NCBI RefSeq assembly: GCF_014646915.1
Contig: NZ_BMOE01000012.1
Span: forward strand, 53,803 to 117,802
Direction of reading: 5' to 3'
Length of the DNA stretch: 64,000 nt
DNA from: Deinococcus aquiradiocola
GTDB lineage: Bacteria > Deinococcota > Deinococci > Deinococcales > Deinococcaceae
In this document: positions 43,810-52,301 of the stretch, piece by piece
Layout of the letters: every line of letters begins with the position of its first letter
Position numbering within the stretch: position 1 is the first letter of the stretch
Made by a program: the position numbers and the translations under genes
Notes under the pieces: model-generated
Told to the model about the DNA's origin: nothing
Seen by the model: only the letters and a program-made list of their open reading frames with translations
Database searches by the model: none

Positions 43810-45001
43810 CGTACGTGCCGTCCGGCACCAGCAGCCCGCCGTAATCCGCGCCGGCCGAACGCCAGCCCTGCTGCGACAGCGACTGCAGGTAGATGTCGAG
43901 CATCTGCTCGGCCATCTTGCTGGAGCTGAAGCGCCGCGCGAACTGCCGCGCGCCCGCCGACATGGTCGCCAGGGCCGCCGGGTCCGCGAGCAGCGCAGAC
44001 GTGTGCGCCGCGAGGGCCGCCCAGTCGCCGCTCGCGACGAGCTGCCCGCTGACGCCCGGCTCCACGCCGCCCAGCGTGCCCTCGGCGCCCACCGCGACGA
44101 CCGGCACGCCCATCGTCTGCGCCTCGGCCAGCACCAGCCCCTGCGTTTCCGTGTCGGACCCGAACAGGAACAGTTCCGCCTGCCGGTAGTACGCGCCGAT
44201 CGTCGCGAGCGGCACCGGCCCGTAGAACGTGACGTGCTCCGCCAGCCCCAGGCCGCGCGCCTGCTCGCGCAGGTACTCCAGCTGCGGCCCCTCACCGATC
44301 AGGACGAGGTGCGCGTCGTGCTGCTCCCGCACCCGCGCGAGCGCCTGGAACACCAGCTCGTGCCGCTTCTCGAAACCGAGCCGCCCGATGCTCAGCAGGC
44401 GCCGCTTCCCGGCCGGCCAGGGCGACGCCACGTCCGGCGCGTCCTGCAGCAGCGACTCGTCGATGCCGGTCGGCAGGACCACGCTCGGGCGGTAGATGCC
44501 GTAACTGGGCAGCATGTCGCGGCTCGCCTCGGTGGGCGCCACCACCAGGTCCGCCTTCTCGTAGAAGCGCCGCACGATGCGCGTCAGCACGCCCGCGTGC
44601 CGCTCCAGCGTGCTCATGCCGGGAATGTAGTGCGCGTAATGCTCCAGGTGCGTGTGGAAGGTCGAGATGTGCGGGATGTCCCAGCGTTTCGCGAGCCGCG
44701 CGCCCCAGAATCCGATCGCGCCGGGCGTGTGCGTGTGCACCAGATCGAACTGCCCGGACAGGCGGCGCCGCGTCGGGAAGGCGAGGCGCTGGCGCGGCAG
44801 GGCGGGATTCACCATGCTCGGCAGCCGGACCACGCCGTGCAGCGTCTCCGGGTCGAGGTAATCCGGGAATCTCGGCGCGACGATCACCGCACGGTGCCCG
44901 CGTCGGCGCAGCTCGCGCTGAAGCAGCAGCACGCTGGTGGACACGCCGTTCGGGTCCGGCAGGAACACGTCCGTCAGCAGGCCGATCCGGAGGCTTCTCA
45001 T
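43760..45001 (-). CDS. Glycosyltransferase family 4 (diacylglycerol glucosyltransferase-like)
   Basis: 413 residues of the GT-B fold. The N-terminus [20 protein letters not shown] and [17 protein letters not shown] match bacterial 1,2-diacylglycerol 3-glucosyltransferases. The C-terminal domain has [13 protein letters not shown] and the EX7E-type segment [19 protein letters not shown]. It probably makes a membrane glycolipid, fitting the unusual glycolipids of Deinococcus (inference). ATG 45001 has GGAAG 6 nt upstream and overlaps the stop of an upstream 44-codon ORF (ATGA). Convergent overlap of 50 bp with the family-2 gene. Confidence 0.9.
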   Translation of the reverse strand: MRSLRIGLLTDVFLPDPNGVSTSVLLLQRELRRRGHRAVIVAPRFPDYLDPETLHGVVRLPSMVNPALPRQRLAFPTRRRLSGQFDLVHTHTPGAIGFWGARLAKRWDIPHISTFHTHLEHYAHYIPGMSTLERHAGVLTRIVRRFYEKADLVVAPTEASRDMLPSYGIYRPSVVLPTGIDESLLQDAPDVASPWPAGKRRLLSIGRLGFEKRHELVFQALARVREQHDAHLVLIGEGPQLEYLREQARGLGLAEHVTFYGPVPLATIGAYYRQAELFLFGSDTETQGLVLAEAQTMGVPVVAVGAEGTLGGVEPGVSGQLVASGDWAALAAHTSALLADPAALATMSAGARQFARRFSSSKMAEQMLDIYLQSLSQQGWRSAGADYGGLLVPDGTYAKANGRNTRKYGLRGF

Positions 45002-45132
45002 GCTGCACTTCCCATGGCGGTCCTCCTGGAGGCGCGGCCCTGCAGGGCCGGCCGGGCCGGGGCACTTCCGGCCGGGCCACGGTCCTCCCACACTGGGACC
45101 GGCAGAACATCAAGTCGGCGCGACATCAACAC
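44998..45132 (-). CDS. Candidate 44-codon leader ORF before the GT4 gene
   Basis: GTG 45132 opens a frame of 44 residues (start VLMSRRLDVLPVPVWEDRG) whose TGA overlaps the GT4 ATG as ATGA. TATTCT (45141-45146, minus strand) lies 8 nt before the GTG, close to the leaderless geometry. It may be a small gene or a translational coupler. No similarity recognised. Confidence 0.35.
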   Translation of the reverse strand: MLMSRRLDVLPVPVWEDRGPAGSAPARPALQGRASRRTAMGSAA

Positions 45133-45370
45133 AGGCCCCCAGAATACAGGTTCCGGCACCGGACCTGCACGCGCAGGCGTTCCCGGCCCGTCCCGGCGGG
45201 CAGGCGCGGCCCCGCCTGCAGCGGCAGGCCGACCACGGGAAGGAACGTCAGGCGGGTCATGATGGGGGGTGGGGACGGACAGTGCATCGCTCCTGGCCCA
45301 GTCTCGCAGGCCAACATGAGAAGTCTCACCCCGCGCGGGCCGGGGCGTGCCGCTCTATACTCCGGCTGTT
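45002..45370. other. Intergenic region between GT4 and the YkoP-like gene
   Basis: A 369-bp gap. The left part holds the candidate leader ORF (44998-45132) and its TATTCT box. The middle (about 45150-45250) is very GC-rich with self-complementary runs (GCAGGCG, CGCCTGC), and no convincing gene. The right end has TATACT (45356-45361), the -10 of the next gene. Confidence 0.6.
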
Positions 45371-46537
45371 TTGTCAGCGTCCCGCCATCCCCTGCGCGTC
45401 CTCACCCTGCCGCTGCTGGGCGTGGGCACGTGGCTCGCGTGGCAGCTCGCCGTGACCGCGCAGAGCCGCGCGCACTTCGGCGTGCTCCGCGAGGGACAGG
45501 GCGGGCAGGTGAAGATCGGGCTGGGCGTCACCCTGCCCGCCGCGCCCGCCGCCCGCGAGGCGCTGCTCGCGGCACTGGACGGCACGCCCGTCACGCTGTT
45601 CGTGCACACCCGCGACCTGAGCGCCCTGCAGGCCCACCCCCGGCCCGGCACCCCGCACGAACTGGCGCTCGGCGCGCCCGCCCGGCATGACCTGCCACGC
45701 GCCCGGCACGCCCTCCAGCAGCGCTCACCGGACCGGCCCGTCACGCTGCTGCGGCCGGACACCTACACGCCCACCACCGCCCGCCGCGCCCGCCACGCCC
45801 AGCTCCGGCCCGTATGGCGCGGCCCGACCGGCACGCCAGACGACCTGCTCGCCGCGGCCGAACCGGGCGGCCTCCTGAACCTCGACGGCCTCATGCCCGA
45901 CCAGGTCCGCGCCCTGACCACCGAACTGCGCGCCCGCGGGTACCAGCCCTCCCCCATCAGCGACCTGAACGCCCTGCGCAGCGAAACGCCGCGCGGCCTG
46001 CTGCAACGCCTGTACCGCCGCACCTTCGACGCGCACTTCGACCGGCAGCACCACACCCTCCCCCTCACGCAACGCCCCCGCGCGCTCTTCCGAGTCAGCG
46101 CCAGACCCTACGACGGCCCCGCCATCCAGCGGCCCGAAGCGCCCGCCATCCCGCCCGGCACGCCCGCCGCCGAACTGCACATCTACAGCAAACGCCTCGT
46201 CGCGATCGCCGAACTGAGCGCCCTGACCGGCCTGCGCGCCGTGCAGACCTCCCTGCACGACGTCGCACACACCCTCGAAACGCACCCCGACTACCGGGAC
46301 GCGCAACTCGTGTACGCCCTCACCATCTTCGCAGGCGTGCTCGGCCCGCTCGGCTTCCGCAGCCAGCCGCTCCCCGACCGCCGCCAGGCCCGCGTGATGG
46401 CCGTGTTCTTCAACCTGCTCCGCATCCTGTACGGCGCCAAGAACGCCGGCGAACACGTCCGCGAACCCGAAATCATCTGGATGACCCGCAGCGACCTCCT
46501 GAACCGCTACGGCAGCGCCCGCACCCGCCGCCGCTGA
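45371..46537 (+). CDS. Membrane-anchored protein with deacetylase-like remnant and YkoP-like C-terminus
   Basis: 388 residues from TTG 45371, 9 nt after TATACT (45356-45361). One N-terminal hydrophobic helix (RVLTLPLLGVGTWLAWQLAV). The middle ends with LMPDQVRALTTELRARGYQPSPISDL, which resembles the end of NodB deacetylase domains, but the metal-binding motifs are absent. The C-terminal ~150 residues (AELHIYSKRLVAIAELSALTG; LVYALTIFAGVLGPLGF) resemble YkoP-type domains often fused to deacetylases. Probably a non-catalytic envelope protein. Family assignment is a pattern-based inference. A tRNA cluster follows immediately. Confidence 0.6.
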   Translation: MSASRHPLRVLTLPLLGVGTWLAWQLAVTAQSRAHFGVLREGQGGQVKIGLGVTLPAAPAAREALLAALDGTPVTLFVHTRDLSALQAHPRPGTPHELALGAPARHDLPRARHALQQRSPDRPVTLLRPDTYTPTTARRARHAQLRPVWRGPTGTPDDLLAAAEPGGLLNLDGLMPDQVRALTTELRARGYQPSPISDLNALRSETPRGLLQRLYRRTFDAHFDRQHHTLPLTQRPRALFRVSARPYDGPAIQRPEAPAIPPGTPAAELHIYSKRLVAIAELSALTGLRAVQTSLHDVAHTLETHPDYRDAQLVYALTIFAGVLGPLGFRSQPLPDRRQARVMAVFFNLLRILYGAKNAGEHVREPEIIWMTRSDLLNRYGSARTRRR

Positions 46538-46547
46538 ACACCCGAGC

Positions 46548-46576
46548 TTGCCAGCACCCCCCACTTCGCCTATACT
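46548..46576 (+). promoter_or_regulatory. Promoter of the tRNA-Pro/Gly/Arg cluster
   Basis: TTGCCA (46548-46553), 17 bp, TATACT (46571-46576), a strong sigma-A promoter starting 11 bp after the upstream stop codon and about 30 bp before the first tRNA. Confidence 0.85.
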
Positions 46577-46606
46577 GGACCGGCGTGTGACGGCTGCACT
46601 GCAAGG

Positions 46607-46683
<77 letters not shown>

Positions 46684-46724
46684 CAACAACCCACCCGGAC
46701 GCACCCGCGCCCCGGACACAACCC

Positions 46725-46798
<74 letters not shown>

Positions 46799-46881
46799 GC
46801 AGCGGCCTCCACCCGGAGGCCCGCTCCATTTTCACCCCCGCCCCCACCTGCTAGCATGCTCACGGCCACCCGGCCCACCCC

Positions 46882-46958
<77 letters not shown>

Positions 46959-46963
46959 CCTTC

Positions 46964-46989
46964 CACCCCGTCCCTGGCGGGGTGTTTCT
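46964..46989 (+). terminator. Terminator of the tRNA cluster
   Basis: CACCCCG (46964-46970) pairs with CGGGGTG (46978-46984), followed by TTTCTG, 6 bp after tRNA-Arg. Confidence 0.85.
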
Positions 46990-47052
46990 GTCGGGTGGGG
47001 GGGTGCGGGCGGCGCGGGTGAACGCTCACCGGAGTTCGCTAGACTGGGGGGC

Positions 47053-47820
47053 GTGAAACCTGCCGCTGTCACTGCCCTCATGGCCGTCCTGACCCTCTCT
47101 CTGGTGGCATGCAAGAAGGATGCCGTTGCCGCCGACACCTCCAAGCCCGCCGATGCGGCGGCCACGCCCGCGAAGCCCGCAGCGGCGACCGTGAGCACGC
47201 CGGGCGCGATTCCGGCCGGGTTCACGCTGGTGCCGTTCGTGAGTGCGCAGCCGGTGCACAAGTTCACGTCGGAGCCCGCGCGGACCCTGAAGGACGGCGT
47301 GGATTACTACGCGCTGATCGATACGAGCAAGGGGCAGATCCTGACGGACCTGTACGAGGGCAAGACGCCCGTCACGGTGAACAATTTCGTGACGCTGGCC
47401 CGCAACCACTACTACGACGGGATTCTGTTCCACCGGGTGCTGGACGGGTTCATGGGGCAGACGGGCGACCCGAACACGCTGGACGCCGCAAAGAAGGAGA
47501 CGTGGGGGCAGGGCGGGCCGGGGTACAGCTTCCCGGACGAGATCCGGCAGAGCCTGAAGTTCGACGCGCCGGGTGAGCTGGCCATGGCGAACAGCGGGCC
47601 GAACACGAACGGGTCGCAGTTCTTCATCACGTTCGCGCCTGCGGATTTCCTGGACGGGAAGTACAACCTGTTCGGGAAGGTCGTGAAGGGTGAAGACGTG
47701 CTGGCGAAGCTGACGCGGACCGCGAACCCGGATCAGAGCACGGGGCAGGAGGTGCCGATCGAGGGGGCGACGCCCGACAAGATCCTGAGCGTGCGGATCC
47801 TGAGCAAGAACGGCAGCTGA
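47053..47820 (+). CDS. Cyclophilin-type peptidyl-prolyl isomerase lipoprotein
   Basis: 255 residues from GTG 47053, 7 nt behind TAGACT (47040-47045). A lipoprotein signal (LTLSLVAC, Cys near residue 20) and an Ala/Pro/Thr-rich linker are followed by a cyclophilin domain. That domain has [49 protein letters not shown] and [12 protein letters not shown]. It catalyses proline isomerisation in extracytoplasmic proteins and is lipid-anchored outside the membrane. Monocistronic. Confidence 0.93.
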   Translation: MKPAAVTALMAVLTLSLVACKKDAVAADTSKPADAAATPAKPAAATVSTPGAIPAGFTLVPFVSAQPVHKFTSEPARTLKDGVDYYALIDTSKGQILTDLYEGKTPVTVNNFVTLARNHYYDGILFHRVLDGFMGQTGDPNTLDAAKKETWGQGGPGYSFPDEIRQSLKFDAPGELAMANSGPNTNGSQFFITFAPADFLDGKYNLFGKVVKGEDVLAKLTRTANPDQSTGQEVPIEGATPDKILSVRILSKNGS

Positions 47821-47899
47821 GGAAGGCGGTGAGTACGGGGGCGGGCCTGGAGTGTGTCCCAGGCCCGCCCCGCCGCGTGTGGTTGGTGTGGCGTCCGGC

Positions 47900-48697
47900 T
47901 CAGACGGCGTCGAAGAGGACGGTGACGTTGAGCGCCTGCGCGGCCTGCCGGGCGGCCTGCACGGCGTCGCGCGCCTCGCCTTCCAGGGCGCGGAGGGGTT
48001 TCGTCCAGATGGCCTGCGCGACGGCGGACGCGCGGCGCAGGAGCAGCACCTCGTCCTGCTGCGCGAGGCTGACCGCGCCGAGCAGCGCCTGTGCGCTCGG
48101 GGGGAGCGGCGCGGCCGGGTCGAGCGGCAGGTCGAGGCGCACGCGTTCCCCGGCGCGCCGCAGGTGGATGGTCGCCTCGGCCCGCCAGTGCGCCTGCGTG
48201 ATGACGGCTTCCGCGCTGATCTGCACGGTTCCTTCCGGTGGGAGGGGCGTGCCGGGCGGGGCGCGGCGCGCTTCGTTGGCGAGGTCGTGCGCGGCGCGCA
48301 TGTGCCTGCGGTCGCGCCGTTCGCGCACGAGGTGCAGGGCCGTGCCGCGCGCCTGCGCTTCCTGCCGGATGCGGGCCGCGAGGTTGTCCTGCGGGGCGCT
48401 GAGGCTCCCGAGGCGGATGCTGCGCAGGGTGCTGGTGTTGTCGGAGTGCACGGTGAGCGGCTCGCCGGGCGGCGCGTGCCTCAGCGCTTCGAGCACGGCG
48501 CGCAGTTCGGCGGCGTTGTTGTCCTCGGCGCCGCTGGGGCCGGGCGTGCTGCCGGGGTCGATGCGGCCCTGCAGGCGCCGTGGCGGGTGGCCGGGCTGCA
48601 GGAACACCATGCCCCAGCCCGCGCCGAGCGGCAGGGGGTCCGGGCCGTTCGCGTCCTGCGGGGCGCTGTAACTGCCGTCCACGTACGCGTGGTTCAT
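47900..48697 (-). CDS. RNase H-like protein with unknown C-terminal domain
   Basis: 265 residues from ATG 48697, 7 nt behind TATGCT (48705-48710, minus strand). Residues 1-~145 have the RNase H order: AYVDGSYS (first Asp), NNAAELRAVLEAL (Glu), VHSDNTSTL (second Asp) and HDLANEARR (last acidic/His region). It thus may cleave RNA in RNA-DNA hybrids, although it differs from standard RnhA. The C-terminal ~110 residues (VQISAEAVITQAHWRAEATIHL ...) are unfamiliar and may bind a partner. The longer start at 48709 would lie inside the -10 and was rejected. Divergent from pyrE. Confidence 0.8.
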   Translation of the reverse strand: MNHAYVDGSYSAPQDANGPDPLPLGAGWGMVFLQPGHPPRRLQGRIDPGSTPGPSGAEDNNAAELRAVLEALRHAPPGEPLTVHSDNTSTLRSIRLGSLSAPQDNLAARIRQEAQARGTALHLVRERRDRRHMRAAHDLANEARRAPPGTPLPPEGTVQISAEAVITQAHWRAEATIHLRRAGERVRLDLPLDPAAPLPPSAQALLGAVSLAQQDEVLLLRRASAVAQAIWTKPLRALEGEARDAVQAARQAAQALNVTVLFDAV

Positions 48698-48766
48698 GTG
48701 CAGCAGCATAGGTCAGCGGGCCGCGCGGGACATGGGCACAATCACCTATCCTTCTATACTGACCTC

Positions 48767-49342
48767 ATGGATGTTCTTTCCCTTTACCAGCAGGCGGGCG
48801 CGTATCACGAGGGGCACTTTCTGCTCGCGTCGGGCCGTCACTCGCCGAAGTTCCTGCAGTCCACGACGCTGCTGCAGCATCCGGCCGCCATGCAGCAGAT
48901 CGGGGCGGCGCTCGCTCAGAAGGTGCTGGAGGCGGGCCTGCGTCCGGATTTCGTGATCGGGCCCGCGATGGGCGGCGTGGTGCTGGCGTACGAGGTGGCG
49001 CGGAACCTGGTGGGGACGCTGCCGGACGTGCGCGCGATCTTCGCGGAGAAGGACGGGCAGGGCGGCATGAAGATCCGTGAGGCGTTCACGGTGCGCGAGG
49101 GGCAGTCGTTCGTGGCGGTGGAGGACGTCCTCACGACAGGCGGCAGCGTTCTGAAGGCCGTGCGGGCCACCGAGCGGTACGGTGCGGCGTGCCTGGGCGT
49201 CGCGGTGATCATCGACCGGCGCGAGGTGCCGGGGCCGCTCTCGGGGTACCCGCTGCTGAGCCTGAAGGAACTGTACTTCGAGACGTTCGCGCCGGACGAG
49301 GTGCCCGCGTGGCTGGCCGAGCGGGAACTGCAGGAGATCTGA
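48767..49342 (+). CDS. pyrE: Orotate phosphoribosyltransferase
   Basis: 191 residues. It has the substrate region FLLASGRHSPKFLQS, the PRPP loop VAVEDVLTTGGSVLKA and IGPAMGGVVLAYEVARNL, all landmarks of PyrE. It makes orotidine 5'-phosphate from orotate and PRPP in pyrimidine synthesis. ATG 48767 is 6 nt behind TATACT (48755-48760), a leaderless start. Its TGA stop (49340-49342) is the left duplicated triplet of repeat copy 3. No other pyr gene is adjacent. Confidence 0.95.
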   Translation: MDVLSLYQQAGAYHEGHFLLASGRHSPKFLQSTTLLQHPAAMQQIGAALAQKVLEAGLRPDFVIGPAMGGVVLAYEVARNLVGTLPDVRAIFAEKDGQGGMKIREAFTVREGQSFVAVEDVLTTGGSVLKAVRATERYGAACLGVAVIIDRREVPGPLSGYPLLSLKELYFETFAPDEVPAWLAERELQEI

Positions 49343-49549
49343 TCCGGTGTTGAGCTGAACTTCTGGAGTTCAGCCGAGCGAAGCGAGTGCCAACAAGTAC
49401 GGTGTTGAGGAGATGGAAGCGGGCAGGCGTCCTGCAGGGCGTCCGTTCTGCCCAAGAAGCGGGCAAGCGTCCTCATGGGCGCTGTTCTGCCCAAGAAAGG
49501 ATGTCGGTGCTGTTTCCGTCATCCCTGGAATCGGATCAACACCGTATGA
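49340..49549 (+). mobile_element. Short inverted-repeat element, copy 3 (204 bp, two cassettes)
   Basis: The body runs 49343-49546, with TGA on both sides (49340-49342, which is the pyrE stop, and 49547-49549). The ends read TCCGGTGTTGA and TCAACACCGTA. Relative to copies 1 and 2 both ends carry matching changes (T to G on the left, A to C on the right), so the inverted repeat is kept. The hairpin CTGAACTT/GGAGTTCAG and CGAGCGAAGCGAG are present. It holds two GGGCAG/GGGCAA...CTGCCC cassettes (40 and 39 bp) in tandem. Confidence 0.85.
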
Positions 49550-49575
49550 GCCGGGTTCCGGTCGTCCCACCTGAA

Positions 49576-49616
49576 CAGACGCGCGCCCCGGAGACAGGTT
49601 CCGGGGCGCGCGTCTG
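49576..49616. terminator. Bidirectional terminator after pyrE/repeat
   Basis: CAGACGCGCGCCCCGG (49576-49591) pairs perfectly with CCGGGGCGCGCGTCTG (49601-49616), a 16-bp stem between the repeat and the minus-strand gene at 49627. Confidence 0.85.
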
Positions 49617-49626
49617 CTGGGGGCGT

Positions 49627-49878
49627 TCAGCGGGGCAGGGTGGGCTGGCGACGGCGCGTCGTCATGCCGAGGCCCGCGCCGGCGAGCAGGCCGCCGAGGG
49701 CAGCGATGCCTGCCGTCCAGACGACGTTGTACACGGGGTTGAAGAAGTTCGTGCTGCGGTTGGCGGAGGCCACGGCGTGCAGCTGGTTGATGTCGATCAC
49801 GGTCTTCGCCAGGAACACGGCGGCCACCACGATCAGGATCAGGCCGAGGAGCGCCACGATACGGGCAAGGATGGACAT
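49627..49878 (-). CDS. Small two-helix membrane protein
   Basis: 83 residues with two hydrophobic helices (ARIVALLGLILIVVAAVFLA and VVWTAGIAALGGLLAGAGLGM) and a basic tail TTRRRQPTLPR, suggesting a cytoplasmic C-terminus. No family recognised. ATG 49878 is 6 nt after TATCAT (49885-49890, minus strand); the longer frame to 49911 starts upstream of the promoter and was not used. Confidence 0.72.
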   Translation of the reverse strand: MSILARIVALLGLILIVVAAVFLAKTVIDINQLHAVASANRSTNFFNPVYNVVWTAGIAALGGLLAGAGLGMTTRRRQPTLPR

Positions 49879-49962
49879 GCGGTCATGATACCCGAGTGGC
49901 CGGGCCTGCACGGGTCACGGCCCGCGCCCGGTCAGGGGGTGCGGTGTGGGGGGCGCAAAAGT

Positions 49963-49996
49963 TGCAGGCCGGACGCTGTTCGCGGTCCGGCCTGCA
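49963..49996 (-). terminator. Terminator of rpmF
   Basis: TGCAGGCCGGAC (49963-49974) pairs perfectly with GTCCGGCCTGCA (49985-49996). On the minus strand it is followed by ACTTTTGC. Confidence 0.88.
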
Positions 49997-50011
49997 GGGT
50001 GGGGGTACGGC

Positions 50012-50203
<192 letters not shown>

Positions 50204-50370
50204 GTGGGTTCTCCTGTGCGCTCCAGCATGGTCCGGCTGAGTCCTGAAGAGGGTTCGGCTGGCCCTGCGGGCGTCTACGCTCTACTCCGGCTGGAGCCTG
50301 AAGCGAGGCAACAGGGGGAATGATAGCACACCTGCCGCGCAGGCGCGTGGGGGGAGGGCGGATGGTCGGG

Positions 50371-50739
50371 TCAGCGGCGGCCGCCGCGCCCACCGCCGGG
50401 CGGGCCTTTCTTGACGCCGGCGTAGCGGTTGCGTTCCTTGCGGCGCACGGCGCTCGCGCTGGGTTTCTGCTGGCCGCCGAGCAGGCCCTGGCCCTGGCGG
50501 GACGCGCCGGGCGTGTCGAGGATCAGGATGCGCGCGAAGGGGATGTACAGCAGGAACACCACGACGGCGCTGCCCCAGAAGCTCGCCACGAAGGGCCGCA
50601 GGGGGGTCGCGCCGAGCAGGGTCTGCACGAGCGTCACGACGAGCAGGAACAGCAGGAAGCGCGCCGCGATCCGCGCGATCTTGCGGGGCGGGTAGCCGGG
50701 CGTGGGGTCGGGCGTGGTCAGCCAGCGCCAGACGTTCAC
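50371..50739 (-). CDS. Small membrane protein of unknown function
   Basis: 122 residues with two hydrophobic helices (IAARFLLFLLVVTLVQTLLG; FWGSAVVVFLLYIPFARILI) and a basic, Gly-rich C-terminal tail (KKGPPGGGRGGRR) that may bind nucleic acid or ribosomes. GTG 50739 overlaps the upstream stop (GTGA), so it is coupled to the DUF2229-like gene. No family recognised. Confidence 0.72.
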   Translation of the reverse strand: MNVWRWLTTPDPTPGYPPRKIARIAARFLLFLLVVTLVQTLLGATPLRPFVASFWGSAVVVFLLYIPFARILILDTPGASRQGQGLLGGQQKPSASAVRRKERNRYAGVKKGPPGGGRGGRR

Positions 50740-51644
50740 GCGTCGCTCCCGGTGTCCTCGTCGCTGCCCGGCTGGGCGTCGCGGGCGCGGGCGGCGGGGG
50801 TGGGGGCGGTCAGGCGGCGCTGCAGGTCATCCAGGGCCGTCCAGTGGTCCTGTCCGGGTTCGATGCCCTGCACGGCGGCGGGTTTGCGGGCCTTGCGGGC
50901 CATGCGGCTGAGGGCCTGCTGCCACGCCACGTCCCGTTCGGGGTGCACGTACAGCAGGCCCGCGACGGCGCTCTTGCCTTCCAGCAGGCCCTGGGTGCCG
51001 TTCAGCCAGCGTTGTCCGGCGGGCGCGTCACCGAAGCGCTCGGCGCGTTCCGTGACCTGCGAGGCGGGCAGGTCCGTGCCGAACACGCCGTTCAGTTCGA
51101 GCGCGTCGAGCCGTTCGCGCAGCGGGCCGCTCAGGAAGGGGTCGGCGAGCAGCGCGGGCGGCCCGAGGACCGCGACGGTGGGGCGCGACGCGACGTTCAG
51201 GCGCGGCATCGCTTCCTTGAGCGGCGCGCTCAGGGGGCGCACGCGGTCCAGCGCGAGGCGTACGAGGCCGGGGTTGTGCGTGAGCCGCTGCCCGAGTTCC
51301 GCGGCGCTCGCCAGGGCGGCCGCCCCGTCGTCCGGGATGAGCTGCAGGGCCGGAAGGCCGCTGATGCGGCGCGGCAGCAGTTCGTCGAGCGCCTCGCCCC
51401 AAGCGTCCTGCGCGACCGGCAGGGGGCGCGGCAGCAGGATCAGGTCGCTGCGCTGCAGTTCCAGCACGCGGCCCAGCAGGTACTGGATGTGGGCCGCCTC
51501 GGTCGGCAGGCTCTCGCGGCCCAGGGCATAAAGTTCTTGCGGCGGCAGGGTGGGCAACGCCACCTCTACCCCCAGTTCGCGCAGAAACGCCTCCCAGAAC
51601 TGCAGGGGGCGCGCGCCGGACATTCCAATCAGGCCAACCTTCAC
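50736..51644 (-). CDS. DUF2229-like protein
   Basis: 302 residues from GTG 51644, 6 nt behind TAGACT (51651-51656, minus strand). The N-terminus MKVGLIGMSGARPLQFWEAF followed by LRELGVEVALPTLP resembles DUF2229 (2-hydroxyglutaryl-CoA dehydratase activator-related) proteins. LLGRVLELQRSDLILLPRP continues the pattern. The usual Cys ligands of that superfamily are absent, so enzymatic activity is unlikely to be the same. The C-terminus is acidic (PGSDEDTGSDA). First gene of a two-gene unit. Confidence 0.55.
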   Translation of the reverse strand: MKVGLIGMSGARPLQFWEAFLRELGVEVALPTLPPQELYALGRESLPTEAAHIQYLLGRVLELQRSDLILLPRPLPVAQDAWGEALDELLPRRISGLPALQLIPDDGAAALASAAELGQRLTHNPGLVRLALDRVRPLSAPLKEAMPRLNVASRPTVAVLGPPALLADPFLSGPLRERLDALELNGVFGTDLPASQVTERAERFGDAPAGQRWLNGTQGLLEGKSAVAGLLYVHPERDVAWQQALSRMARKARKPAAVQGIEPGQDHWTALDDLQRRLTAPTPAARARDAQPGSDEDTGSDA

Positions 51645-51809
51645 CCGGACAGTCTACAGGTCCGGAGCGGGAGAAATGAGACCCCTCCCGGCGGGGCGCG
51701 TCCGGTCGGTCCCGCACCCGGAGTCCGCGTCACCGGTCCGGGGCTCGCGGCCGGGCGGTGGCGGCGCGTGCCGCCCGGCTGTCCGCCTGGCGTTCGGGTC
51801 CAGCGGCGC

Positions 51810-52298
51810 TCAGTCTTCGCGGGTCGGGGCGCTGTAGTCGCCGCTCTTGCCGCCGCTCTTGGCGAGGAGGCGCACGTCCGTGATCTCGATGGCCTTGCTG
51901 GCGGCCTTCAGCATGTCGTACACGTTGAGGGCGGCGACCGTCACGGCCGTCAGCGCTTCCATCTCCACGCCGGTCGGTCCGGCGGTGCGGACGGTGGCGC
52001 GCACGCGCACGCCGCGCGGCATCAGGTCCACCTCCAGGTCCACGCCGCTGATGGGGAGCGGGTGGCACAGCAGCACGAGGTCGCTCGTGCGTTTGGCGCC
52101 CAGGATGCCGGACAGGCGCGCCACGGTGAGCGGGTCGCCCTTGGCGTTCCGGCCGCCTTCCAGGGCGGCGCGCGCCTCGGGCGGGAGCAGCACCCAGCCT
52201 TCGGCGGTCGCGGCGCGCATGGTGGGGGTCTTGGCGCTCACGTCCACCATGCGCGGCTGCCCGTCCTGAAAGTGCGTGAGGGTGGGGGTGTCCGGCAC
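51810..52298 (-). CDS. moaC: Cyclic pyranopterin monophosphate synthase
   Basis: 162 residues. [78 protein letters not shown] and [17 protein letters not shown] are the conserved MoaC blocks. With MoaA it makes cyclic pyranopterin monophosphate for molybdenum cofactor. GTG 52298 begins 3 bp after the yceD stop, so the two are co-transcribed. No moaA in the window. Confidence 0.95.
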   Translation of the reverse strand: MPDTPTLTHFQDGQPRMVDVSAKTPTMRAATAEGWVLLPPEARAALEGGRNAKGDPLTVARLSGILGAKRTSDLVLLCHPLPISGVDLEVDLMPRGVRVRATVRTAGPTGVEMEALTAVTVAALNVYDMLKAASKAIEITDVRLLAKSGGKSGDYSAPTRED

Positions 52299-52301
52299 GG
52301 C

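Noticed and set aside
48698..48709. Upstream ATG (48709) for the RNase H-like gene
   Set aside because: It lies inside the -10 box TATGCT, so it would not be transcribed; the ATG at 48697 fits the leaderless spacing.
49387..49560. ORFs inside the three repeat copies with similar peptides (RRWKRAGVLQG..., LFPASLESDQ...)
   Set aside because: The similarity follows from the DNA repeat itself; there is no ribosome site or promoter, and the frame shifts or is cut between copies.
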